Source: Marinifilum flexuosum (GTDB lineage: Bacteria > Bacteroidota > Bacteroidia > Bacteroidales > Marinifilaceae). Taken from it: a DNA stretch of 64,000 nucleotides. Positions 41,399 through 53,400 of this stretch are shown piece after piece. The stretch spans positions 62,001 to 126,000 of the forward strand of contig NZ_RAPQ01000009.1 of assembly GCF_003610555.1 (NCBI RefSeq), in the 5' to 3' direction. Under the pieces are notes generated by a model that searched no databases, had not been told where the DNA came from, and saw nothing but the letters and a program-made list of their open reading frames with translations. Every line of letters begins with the position of its first letter. Positions within the stretch are counted from its first letter, which is position 1. The position numbers were made by a program, and so were the translations under genes.

Positions 41399-42910
41399 AT
41401 GATTAAACTAAAAACTACAACTGAAATCAGACAATTAAAAAAAATACACAGCATAGCTGGTATTGGTTATTGGGTATACAATTATTCAACAAAAGATTTT
41501 TGGTGGTCAGATGTGACTCATTCAATTCTTGGCTATCAGGATGGAAATGTTATTCCTACCAGAGATATCCTTAAAAAACATATTCACCCCGAAGACCTTG
41601 TTTTTTTTGAAGAATCATTAAAGCAGATGCAATTGCAACCAATGGAAATAGAATTCCGGTTCTATAAGAATGGAGAATTAAGATTGGGGAAAATTACCGG
41701 AGAAGTTTACAAGAAAGAAGATATTATTGAAGAAGTTCTTTTTCAGGATATTACTGACATCAAAATAAAAGAGTTTGAAATTGCAAAAGCCTGGAACAAA
41801 GCACTGGAAGCCGAGAACTTAAAAAATGCTTTCCTGGCCAACATGAGCCATGAATTAAGAACTCCACTTAACTCAATCATAGGCTTTTCAGAATTACTTG
41901 AATCTGGAAACATAAAAGAAGATATCCCCAAGTTTGCCAGCTCTATTAAAGATTCCGGACTGCAACTTTTAAAAATCATTGAAGACCTGCTAAAAGTATC
42001 TATGCTGGAGAGTAGAACTGCAAAACCTGTAAAAAGGAATTTTAACCTTCATAATATGATGAAGGATGTAGAATCCCTCACACACAAGCTTTTATCAAAC
42101 AACAAAAAGGAACATTTACAATTAAAATTTCCAAACATTGATGTAAATCAAGTCATCAAATCCGATCAGAATAAAATAATAGGAATCCTAAGCAACTTGT
42201 TGCACAATGCTGTTAAGTTTACTGAAAAAGGAAGTATAACTTGCTCCTATCGCTTCATTAATCAAACCATTGAATTTACAATTAGTGATACAGGAAAGGG
42301 CATTCCAGCCAAATCTCAGTCAAATGTTTTTCAACGCTTTAGACAAGCTAACGAAAATAGCATTAACAACTTTGGCGGCACAGGATTAGGTTTATATATC
42401 TCGAGATTGGAAATTGAGCTTCTAGGTGGAAAAATTTGGATAGCTTCAGAAGAGAAAATAGGAACAACAGTAAAATTCAGCCTTCCTAATGTTATCGATC
42501 AGGAGTTGATTAATGAAGCAGATTCGACTGCCAACCTATACAATTGGGAGAATTATACGGTTGTGGTAGCCGAAGATCAATTCACCAATTACAAAATACT
42601 TGAAGCTTATCTGCAACCAACCAATATCAATATCATTTGGGCCAAAACAGGCAAAGAAGCCATGACTGCAAGCCTTCAGAACCCTGAGGTAAACCTGATC
42701 TTAATGGATATAAACATGCCACATACCAATGGACTGGAGGCAACGAAACTAATCAAGAAAAAGCGTCCGGACTTAACCATTATAGCTCAAACAGCCTATG
42801 CGCTGGAAGGTGACAGAGAAAAATCATTAAAGGCCGGATGTTCCGAACACTTATCAAAACCATTTAATAAATCTGATTTGCTGCTTTGCATGTCCAGATA
42901 TTTACCTTAA
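41399..42910 (+). CDS. Hybrid histidine kinase (PAS-HisKA-HATPase-REC)
   Basis: 503 residues, no membrane segment, so a soluble sensor. Order: a PAS-type domain (~17-125, WWSDVTHSILGYQDG, HIHPEDL), HisKA with the phospho-acceptor His151 (NMSHELRTPLNSIIGFSELL), HATPase (NLLHNAVKFTEKG, ISDTGKGIP, GGTGLGL) and a C-terminal receiver with Asp437 (LILMDINMPHTNG) and a Lys in LSKPF. The signal and target are unknown. There is no separate response regulator in the window, so output is probably through a phosphorelay. Confidence 0.92.
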   Translation: MIKLKTTTEIRQLKKIHSIAGIGYWVYNYSTKDFWWSDVTHSILGYQDGNVIPTRDILKKHIHPEDLVFFEESLKQMQLQPMEIEFRFYKNGELRLGKITGEVYKKEDIIEEVLFQDITDIKIKEFEIAKAWNKALEAENLKNAFLANMSHELRTPLNSIIGFSELLESGNIKEDIPKFASSIKDSGLQLLKIIEDLLKVSMLESRTAKPVKRNFNLHNMMKDVESLTHKLLSNNKKEHLQLKFPNIDVNQVIKSDQNKIIGILSNLLHNAVKFTEKGSITCSYRFINQTIEFTISDTGKGIPAKSQSNVFQRFRQANENSINNFGGTGLGLYISRLEIELLGGKIWIASEEKIGTTVKFSLPNVIDQELINEADSTANLYNWENYTVVVAEDQFTNYKILEAYLQPTNINIIWAKTGKEAMTASLQNPEVNLILMDINMPHTNGLEATKLIKKKRPDLTIIAQTAYALEGDREKSLKAGCSEHLSKPFNKSDLLLCMSRYLP

Positions 42911-43132
42911 ATCAGCTGTTAACATCAAATTTATAGAACATTAGCTATAATCATAAATTCAACAAGAATTAACAATTGCATTTATGATAATAGTCATGAT
43001 TAATATTTTTTTCGATTTTTTCTACACTTTTTCTGCCAAAAGCATTGGAAAATCAAAAAAATAGTTATAAAATTGGCGTACTGAATTTTCAGAATTTAAT
43101 CCTATTTTAAAAATCTTATAAATGTTCTAGTT

Positions 43133-44362
43133 ATGACAAATACAGCAACAATGACTGCTCAGGACTATATGGATAAGGAATCTAAGTTTGGAGCACACAA
43201 CTATCATCCACTTCCAGTAGTTTTAGAGCGCGGAGAAGGCGTTTATGTTTGGGATACTGACGGAAAGCAATATTTCGATTTCTTATCAGCTTATTCTGCT
43301 GTTAATCAAGGACACTGTCACCCAAAAATTATTAATGCATTAGTAGAGCAAGCACAAAAACTAACCCTAACCTCACGTGCTTTCTACAGCAACAACCTAG
43401 GAAAATACGAAGAATTTGTTACCAACTACTTTGGTTACGATAAAGTATTGCCAATGAACACAGGTGCCGAAGCTGATGAAACAGCACTTAAATTGGTTCG
43501 TCGCTGGGGTTACGATGTGAAAGGTATTCCGGAAAACGAAGCAAAAATTATTGTTTGTGATGGTAACTTCCATGGTCGTACAATTACGATTATTTCTATG
43601 TCTACCGATCCGGATTCATACAAAGGATTTGGACCTTACACTCCTGGTTTTGTTGTAATTCCTTACAACGACACAGAAGCTTTAGAGAAAGAATTGAAAG
43701 ACCCTAATGTATGTGCATTCCTGGTTGAACCAATTCAAGGTGAAGCAGGTGTTTACGTTCCGGAAGATGGTTTCTTGAAGAAAGCTTACGATTTGTGTAA
43801 AGCAAATAACGTATTGTTCGTTGCCGACGAGGTACAAACCGGTATTGCAAGAACTGGTAAATTATTAGCTGTTGATCACGAAGGTGTTCGTCCGGATGTA
43901 TTGATTCTAGGTAAAGCTATTTCTGGTGGTGTTGTACCAGTATCTGCTGTTTTAGCTGACGACGATGTAATGCTTTGCATTAAGCCAGGTGAGCATGGTT
44001 CTACTTTTGGTGGTAATCCACTTGCTTGTGAAGTTGCAATGGCTGCTCTTAATGTGATTAAAGATGAAAATCTTGCTGAAAATGCAGAAGCTATGGGTAA
44101 GATTTTCCGTGATGAATTGAAATCAGTTAAATCGGATATGATTGAATTGGTTCGCGGTAAAGGTCTTCTAAATGCAGTTGTTATTAAGCCTAAAGGTGGC
44201 AAAACTGCCTGGGATGTTTGTATGCGTTTACGCGACAACGGATTATTGGCTAAGCCAACTCACGGACACATCATCCGTTTTGCTCCTCCATTGACCATTA
44301 ACGAAACTCAATTGCGTGAAGCGATTGAAATCATTAAGAAAACAATGGCTGAGTTCGAATAA
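43133..44362 (+). CDS. rocD: Ornithine--oxo-acid aminotransferase
   Basis: 409 residues of PLP class III. The PLP lysine is Lys261 ([11 protein letters not shown]). [63 protein letters not shown] and [13 protein letters not shown] match ornithine aminotransferases. It converts ornithine and 2-oxoglutarate to glutamate semialdehyde and glutamate, linking arginine breakdown to proline. Codon choice is more optimised than in the neighbours, suggesting good expression. The ATG at 43133 is chosen; a second lies six codons in. A terminator follows. Confidence 0.93.
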   Translation: MTNTATMTAQDYMDKESKFGAHNYHPLPVVLERGEGVYVWDTDGKQYFDFLSAYSAVNQGHCHPKIINALVEQAQKLTLTSRAFYSNNLGKYEEFVTNYFGYDKVLPMNTGAEADETALKLVRRWGYDVKGIPENEAKIIVCDGNFHGRTITIISMSTDPDSYKGFGPYTPGFVVIPYNDTEALEKELKDPNVCAFLVEPIQGEAGVYVPEDGFLKKAYDLCKANNVLFVADEVQTGIARTGKLLAVDHEGVRPDVLILGKAISGGVVPVSAVLADDDVMLCIKPGEHGSTFGGNPLACEVAMAALNVIKDENLAENAEAMGKIFRDELKSVKSDMIELVRGKGLLNAVVIKPKGGKTAWDVCMRLRDNGLLAKPTHGHIIRFAPPLTINETQLREAIEIIKKTMAEFE

Positions 44363-44385
44363 ACAGAACTCCATAAAATACAATT

Positions 44386-44420
44386 AAGGGTGACTCCATA
44401 TCGGAATCACCCTTTTTCAT
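44386..44420. terminator. Bidirectional terminator between rocD and the giant surface protein gene
   Basis: Stem AAGGGTGACTCC / GGAATCACCCTT with loop ATATC and T runs on the plus strand; A-run on the other side serves the minus-strand gene. Confidence 0.85.
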
Positions 44421-44431
44421 TTTTAAAATAT

Positions 44432-47400
44432 CTATTTTGTAATAATAAGTTTTGTCCTAATCACTTTATCAGGATACTGAATCACCAGGAAGTAGATGCC
44501 TCCGGGAAGATTCTGTAAATCGAACTCCAATCGGTCAGCATTAAAGCTGCGCTTAATTTGCTTGCTTAGAACAATACTGCCCGATGAATTGAATATCCTC
44601 AACAAACCATCATCATTCGTAGCCGAAAGCTCAACAAAGAACTGCCCCCTGTTAGGATTAGGATATACTACAATTCCCTTATCAGCAATCAAATCATCAA
44701 TTCCTGTGGTAATAAATACCTGCTGTGCTTTTTGACTATCTCCACAAGCTTCGTTCGATACCGTTAATGTGACTACGTAGCCAGATCCATTTGCATTATC
44801 CAACACGAAGGAATGCGAAGGTTCAAATTCACTACTTATGATTCCATCTCCAAAATCCCACAAAACGGAAGTTGCATTTTCACTCAAATTGGTAAAATGA
44901 ACCTCATTACGATCTATTTCGAAAGTAAAATCAGCAAGCGGAGGTTCCATTGGACTTACCGACACAGCATTTGAATACTGAACTGAAAATCCTTCTTTTG
45001 AAACCTTAGCACGATATATCTTATTTTCTACCACCTCCGGTGTTACCAGTAACTCGGCATTTTCGCCATCCAGATCTTCATAAACATCATTTAGCTCATT
45101 GTAAACCTGCCACTGAATGCTTCCATCAAATCCAGTTAATGTAATATTGGATTTAGATCCGTAACAAACCAATTCAGGATTGGCACTGGCCTCACCTGCC
45201 CTATTGGTTTTTGGTTCAGGTATTGTGAACGTACTTGATATTTTTGAAATCATACCAGGACCTTCAAATTCCAGCCTTGCACCTTGCACCTCCATATCAC
45301 TGCTTGCAGTTAAGTCGGTGAATTTTACAAGCCCCTCAACAGCCATTTGAGTTAATGTACCTCCTAAAGTCCATTCCTGAGTATCAGCCTTTCGCACCGT
45401 AATCATTGTCTCACTATCGGTATCACAAATATTTCTATACTGATCCTGTAAATTTAATTGAGGCTGCCTGATTAGTGCTTCACCATTATTTGCAGGCGCT
45501 GAAGGTTCTTTCCCGATAACCAGATATTTTGATTTGCCATGGTGAATTGACTGCTCAAATCGGGTTGTATCGTACAAGCCGGAATAAATATACATTGAAT
45601 CAACTCCATATTTCTGAAGAACAGAAGTTACCTCCGGATCAAAAGTAATTTGACCGGGAACAGATTTGTCATATTTTCCTTCTAAACTTCGAATACCATA
45701 GCGAATATCAAATATCTTTTCGCGCCAGGTTGTATTTTCCGTAAATGTAACCGTAAACATTTCATCAACATTAGCATTGGCAGCAGGTGTTATTATTGGC
45801 GCCGGTGGCCTTACAATATCAAAGCTATCCGAAACTACATTTGGAAGTCCATCAGAAGTAAATAATAATCTTGCACCAATAACTTCATCTTCGCTGGTAG
45901 CACTTAAATTCGTATACTCAACTACTCCTTCCAATGCTGTGATTGTTTTTATTCCTCCCAAATTCCACAATGCAGAATTATCATGATCCGCATCGGCATA
46001 TTTATCTACCAAAACCTCTGTATTATTATCGGTTGTACAGTTGTTTTCATACTTATCCCGCAATTGTATTTTTGGCTGCTGAACCAAAGTATCCCCATTG
46101 TTTTCAGGTCCAATTGGCTGATCTACCAATAACATCTCGGTTGTTACACCATGTCCGATTTTTTGTTCGACTTTTGCATCGGCATAACCATTAGCAATCA
46201 CAACAATGGTATCGGTCCTGGCGATATACAAAGTAGAGTCTTTTTCCGGATAGAATGTTATCGATCCAGCTTCAATCAGATAAGAGGTATCAACCAAAGC
46301 TTTTCCTGCAAAACTAATGGAGGAAATGGAATCTCTCCAGCTTGCATTGTCACTTGCCTGAATTACAAATTCATTGTCAACCGTTGCGTTTTCAGCAGCT
46401 ATTAGCTCAATAATTGGAACAGGAATCGTAAATAAATTAGAAACCACTGAATCTCCGGTAAACGTGAATTGCAGATAAGCTGAATCAATAGCAATTTCGC
46501 TTGTCGCAATCAAATCTGTAAATAGAACTTTCCCTTCCGAAGATTGAACTTCCAGCGTTCCGCTTAATTCCCAAGCCTTGTTGTCATACTTTTCAACGCT
46601 TACCTGTGTAGAATTATCTGTAGTACAATCATTCAAATATTGATCTGCTAGTTTCAGTTCTGGTTGTTGTGCAAACAGTTCTCCGTTCACATCCGGACCA
46701 ACAGGTTGAGTCAATACCAAAATACTATCGGCAACACCATGCTGAATATCTTGCTGAACCGTATCATGAGCAAATCCACGTGATTGAACAATGATTTGGA
46801 ATGATCCATTCTTTTGAAGGAATTTAGAAGTAGAAGGAATCAATTCCAATTCGCCTGGCTGAGTAAAATTATAACTCTCCGCTACCAACACACTATCATT
46901 AACTGTTACTACGTTAATTCTATTTCTCCAAACAGAATCCTCCGTAAAGGTAATTTTAAATGGATTATCAACACTTGCATCAACTGCAGCAGTTAATACT
47001 GGTGGAGTTGCAACATCCGGAATATCAAATGGATCTGCTGTAACAGCATCAAGTCCTTCTGAACTAAACTGAATGATAGCCCCCTCAATTGGCCCTGTTG
47101 AATAAGCCGATAAATCATCGTAAGTTACAACACCATTTTCGGAGGTTTTTTCGACAGTACCTGCCAAATCCCACTCGCCTTCGTCACTTCCCGAAGCTTG
47201 TATCGTTCTATCACTATCAGAATCACATAAATTCGAATACTGGTCATAGAACTCTAAAATTGGTTGTTGCTCCAACAAATCTCCATTTGAAAGAGGCGCT
47301 AATGGTTGTTGTGTTATCTGCATAATTGTTGCTACACCATGCCCAACCGTCTGCTCTACCTTAGCATCACTAAAACCAAGAGCTTTAACTACAATTTCGA

Positions 47401-50400
47401 AAGTGCCTGCCTTTTGAAGTAACTCCTCTTCAGAAACACGAAATACAATATTATCAGTATTTATGGTATAAGCAGAAACAGGCAATGTATCTCCTTGATA
47501 CGTAATCATTGTAATTTCAGTTCTCCAATCGTCATCAAAATCAAAAAAATCAATTGTAAAATCAGCATCAACCGTTGCATCAAACTGAGCCGTTAAATTT
47601 GGAGGATTCTTTAACATTGGAATATCAAACGGATCTGAATCTACCGAAGTAATCCCATCTCCTGAGAATGTTAAATATGCTCCTGTAACAGCATTAACAC
47701 TAGATGCCGTTAATGCACGATAATTGATAACCCCATTACTTACTGCTTGCAAAGTATCTCCTCCTAATGTCCAATCATTTTCATCACCTCTTCTTACCAC
47801 TACTTCATAAGTACTCTCTGAATCACAACTATTGTTGTATTGGTCCAGCAATGAAATTTTAGGTTGTAAATCAAGCTCTCCCCCATTCACCAAAGGAGCT
47901 GTTGGTTGTGTTTCGATAATTAATGAATCAGGTACTCCATGTTTAATTTCCTGATCAACCGAGGCATCTTGATATCCTCGTGAATACACAAGCACTTGTT
48001 TGGTGGCCGCCTCTTGTAAAGCTGCATCTTGTGAAGGATCGAATACAATTTTACCAGCCTGACTCTTATCATAGGCTGTTTCAGGCAACATGCTACCTCC
48101 ATATGAAATTGAATCAATCTTGCCTTGCCATTCTGCATTATCAGCAAAAGTAACATCAAAGAGAGAATCTACCGTAGCGGTAGTAGAAGCAATTAATGAT
48201 GGTGCAATCAGAGGAGCTGGAATCAAGAATGAATCAGATTCCGCGTTTGTTAGTCCTGTGCCGGAAAATGTAATTGTTGCATCACTAACCATATCAGTAC
48301 TTCCGGCAGTAAGATCGGTATAAGATGCAACACCGTTTGTTACCATCAGAGAAACTGATCCTTCAAGAGTCCAACTTCCTCCACTTGCATTTGCTTCTAC
48401 TGTTGTAGAATTATCATTTGTACAATCATTTTGATATTGATCCTGCAGTTTTACTACAGGCTGAGTTTGTAATAAATCACCATTATTCTCAGGACCAAAA
48501 GGCTGAGTAGTGATTACAATATTTGTTGCTACACCATGTCCTATTTCTTGCTGGACTGAATCCAATAGATACGAGGTTGATGTAATGTAAATATATTCAT
48601 TTGCTACCAGCTGTAAATTGGCCGACTCAGCAGGCTTAAATATAATTTTACCCGCTACACTTGCATCGTAGGCAGTAGCTGGAAGAACATTTGTACCATA
48701 CCTAACTTCTGTAATATTTGTTCGCCAGTCAGCATTATCTGTAAAAGTAATTTCAAAATCATTATCAACTGTTGCATTCGTAGCAGCGGTTAATACGGGA
48801 CCTGCATTTAAATCAGGGATATCAAATGTATTAGAATTAACAGTTGTTAAATCTGTTGCAGAAAAGCTAATAAAAGCACCTGTTACTGGCCCCGGACTTG
48901 AGGCTGTTAAATCAGTATAACTAACCGAACCACTGGCCACGGTTTTGCTAACTGTTCCACCAAGTGTCCAATCATTGGTATCTCCTTCTGATGCGATAAC
49001 TTCTATGGAGTTTTCACTGGTACAGTCATTTCCATATTGATCTCGCAAAGTAATACCTGGTTGCGTAGCCAATTCATCACCATTCTCTGCTGGCGCAGCT
49101 GGTTGAAGAGCGATAATCATCTCGGCAGCAGCACCATGTTTTATTTCCTGAGAAACACTTGCAGTTTCATATCCCTGCGCAAAAACCTCTATATCCTTGG
49201 TTCCTGCAAGCTGCAAATCAGTATCCTGTGATGGATCGAAAATAATTTTCTCTCCTTGTGTTTTGTCATAAGCTGATTCTGAGATCAGATTTCCTCCATA
49301 ATGAATTGAATCTATAGACAATTGCCAGGTAGGATTTGCTACGAATGTTATTTCAAAAGTAGCATCAACAGTAGCATTTGAAGAAGCCAACAAACTAGGA
49401 GAAGCATCTAAAGCAGGAATCGTGAAAGCATCTGAAATTACATCACTCAAGGAGAATGAAGAAAATGTGATGGTTGCATCGGTCACTTCATTATCGCTAC
49501 TCGCTGTTAAATCAGTAAATGAAATTTCACCTGCTGTTGCAGTTAATTCCAGCGTTCCTCCAATAGTCCATACTCCACCTGAAGATGCAGCAGTAAGATT
49601 TGTTGTGTTATCAGATGTTACAACATTTGCATATTGATCGTGAATTTGAACGACAGGCTGAGTGGCCAAACTTGCACCATTAGATCCAGGTCCAACTGGC
49701 TGTGTTGAAATAAAAAATGCACTGGCCAAACCATGACCTATTTCCTGCTCAACCGTAGCATTGGCATAACCACTTGCTATAACTGTAATTGTTTTGGTTC
49801 CCGCAGCTTGTAATATTGAGGATTGAGAAGGTGTAAATGTTATTCTTCCTGCCGCACTAGTATCATACGAAGCGCTCGGCAATGTTTCATCACCATATTG
49901 AATTGAACTAATACTTCCTCTCCAACTTACGTCTTCAGCAAAGTTGATGAAAAAATCATTATCAACCGTTGCTCCTTCTGCTGCAGAAAGAGTAGGCGTT
50001 GCATTTACAGGAATGTCAAAAGTATCGGAATTAACCGAAGCAAAACTACCAGAAGAAAAAGTAAGGTAAGCTCCTGTTACCGCTTCATCACTTGCAGCTG
50101 TTAAATCGGTGTATGTAAATTCTCCAGAAACCAATGTTTGATTTGGAGAACCTCCTAAAGACCAATCTCCACTATCTCCTTTAGCAACAGATATTGCAGT
50201 GGCATTGTCTCCTGTACAATTGTTTCCATATTGATCTTTGCTTCCAACTTTTGGTTGGGTAGCCAATAATCCACCATTTTGAGTTGGCGCACTTGGCTGT
50301 ATTTCGATATAAATGGAAGTTGGAGCACCGTGTCCTATCTCCTGCGACAATGTTTTATCGTTAAAACCATCAGAAGAAAAAACAAAATCTGCTGTTCCAG

Positions 50401-53400
50401 CAGTTTGAAGAGCCGTAGATTTCGATGGATCAAAAGTTATCTGATCTCCTACATTAGTGTCATAAGCCTCTGAATCAACCGTATTTCCACCATAAGTTAT
50501 CGATGAAATCTTAGATTGCCATGAATTAGAATCCGTAAAGGTAATGGTAAAACCATTATCAACCGTTGCATTGCTTGCTGCAGTTAAATCAGGAGGTGAG
50601 TTCAGTCCTAAATCAAATGTTGTTGAATTAATTCCTGTCACTCCGGTGGCGCTAAATGCAATAAAGGCAGCATTTACAACATCAGTACTTGATGCCGTTA
50701 AATCTGTAAATGTTATCACACCTGAAGATGCAGTTACACTTAAAGTTCCTTGCAAATCCCATGCAGCAGGATCGTTTTCTGCTGCAGTAACAGCTAAAGA
50801 GTTGTTTGAAATACAAACATTACCGTACTGATCTTGCACCTCAACTATCGGTTGAATTTGGAATGTATCACCATTATTGGCTGGAGCCACAGGTTCTGTT
50901 GCCACAATTAATTTGGTCTCCCCTCCATGTCCTATGGCTTGTGATACTGTTGCAGGACTATACCCATCAACCGAAATTACGATATCTCCTGTTTTTGCAG
51001 TTTGTAAAACAGGGTCATCAGCAGGATCAAAAGTAATTTTGTTGGTTGTTGAATTCACAGTATAAGCAGCAGTAGGTACTGTATTTCCATCAAAAGTAAT
51101 TGAACTGATATTTGATTCCCAATCCACATTATCTACATAGGAAATTTCAAATGCAGCATCAACTGTAGCTCCGGAAGCCGCTGTTAAAGCTGGTGGCGTA
51201 TTTAATCCCAGGTTAAAGTTTGCCGAAGTAATACCAGTTAAGCCTGCTGAACTAAAGCTAATATTTGCATCAGTTATTTCCTCATTACTACTTGCTGTCA
51301 AGCCAGCAAAAGTAAGCGTACCCGAATTTGCACTTTGGTCCAATGTTCCTCCCAAGGTCCAGTTTCCTGCATCACCTTTTGCTGCGGTAATGGTTCTCGC
51401 ACCATCGGTACTACACAAATTATCGTATTGATCAAGCACTTCAACTACAGGTTGAGGATTCAACTCTCCACCATTAGATGTTGGAGATCCTGGTTGAGTA
51501 GAAACCGAAAGCTTGTTTGCAGCTCCATGATTAATGATTTGAGATAAGCTGGAATTATTAAAGCCATCTGAAACAAATACAAAATCAGCAGTTCCTGTTG
51601 TTTGTAAAGCAATTGACAAAGATGGCGTAAAAGTTATTTGTCCTGACGTAGAGGTATTATATGCACCAGCATCGACACCATTTCCATTATAAGTAATACT
51701 TGATATTTTTGATTGCCAACCGTCAACATCTGTAAATGTAATGGTAAAATCTCCGTCAACATCTGCATTACTGGCAGCCGTTAAATCAGAAGGTGATGAA
51801 TTCAGTCCCAAGTTAAATGTATCTGAATCTGCACCAGTTAAACCAGAACTACTAAAGCTTAAGTAAGCACCAGTAATTGCTTCGTTACTACTTGCTGTTA
51901 AGTTGGTAAATGATAATGATCCTGAACTAACGCTGGATGAAAGATCTCCACCAAGAGTCCAGTTTCCCGTATCTCCTTTCGCTACTGATACATTTGTGGC
52001 ATTATCTGTTGAACAATCGTTATTGTATTGATCTTGCAATTTAACTGATGGTTGTGTTGCCAATTGTCCCCCGTTTACAGATGGAGCCGCAGGTTGAGTT
52101 ACCACAATAATTTGTGTGGCTGATCCATGACCAATGGTTTGTGAAACAGTCGCATCAGCATAAGTATCTGATTTTACCACCAAATTGGCCGTTCCCGCTG
52201 TTTGAAGAGCTGAATTTCCTCCACCTGGCTTCAGTGTTATGGTATTGGCTGTTCCATCGATATCGTAATCAGTTCCCGAACTTAGTACTGTACTATTGTA
52301 AGATACTTCTGATATCTTGGATTCCCAATCTGAATTGTCATCAAATGAAACCGTAAAGTTGGCATCTACAGTTGCCGAACCGGCAGCGTTTAGCGATGGT
52401 GCAGAATTTAGACTTAAAGCAAATGAGTTGGATTCAAGAGTAAAACTTCCGCCACCCAAATCAAAAGTAATGCTAGCTGCTGTAACTTCCACGTTACTAC
52501 TTGCGCTTAAGCCTGAGTAGCTTACCACACCACCAACTGCAGTTTGAGGTAAACTTCCACCCAAGGTCCATGTTCCATTTCCTGTAGCAGAGGCATCTAC
52601 CTGTGTTGCACCATCAGAATCGCAATTGTTATCGTACTGATCTTTCAGTTGAAGAACAGGCTGTGCTGCCAGTGCTGCACCATTTGTAGCAGGCGCCGCT
52701 GGCTGAGTGGTAATGGTGAATTTTGTGGCCGCTCCATGACCAATGGTTTGTGAAACAGTCGCATCAGCATAAGTATCTGATTTTACCACCAAATTGGCCG
52801 TTCCCGCTGTTTGAAGAACTGAATTTCCTCCACCTGGCTTCAGTGTTATGGTATTGGCTGTTCCATCGATATCGTAATCAGTTCCCGAAATTAGTACTGT
52901 ACTATTATAAGATACTTCTGAAATCTTGGATTCCCAATCTGAATTGTCATCAAATGAAACCGTAAAATTGGCATCTACAGTTGCCGAACCGGCAGCGTTT
53001 AGCGATGGTGCAGAATTTAGACTTAAAGCAAATGAGTTGGATTCAAGAGTAAAACTTCCGCCACCCAAATCAAAAGTAATGCTAGCTGCTGTAACTTCCA
53101 CGTTACTACTTGCAGTTAAGCCTGAGTAGCTTACCACACCACCAACTGCAGTTTGAGGTAAACTTCCACCCAAGGTCCATGTTCCATTTCCCGTAGCTGA
53201 AGCATCTACCTGTGTTGCACCATCAGAATCGCAATTGTTATCGTACTGATCTTTCAGTTGAAGAACAGGCTGTGCTGCCAGTGCTGCACCATTTGTAGCA
53301 GGCGCCGCTGGCTGAGTGGTAATGGTGAATTTTGTGGCCGCTCCATGACCAATGGTTTGTGAAACTGTTGCGTTGTTATAACCGGTTACATAAATAATCA

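Noticed and set aside
44496-53129. Many plus-strand ORFs of 60-97 codons inside the giant gene
   Set aside because: They recur with the module period and are antisense shadows of the repeats; they have no start context or conserved motifs.
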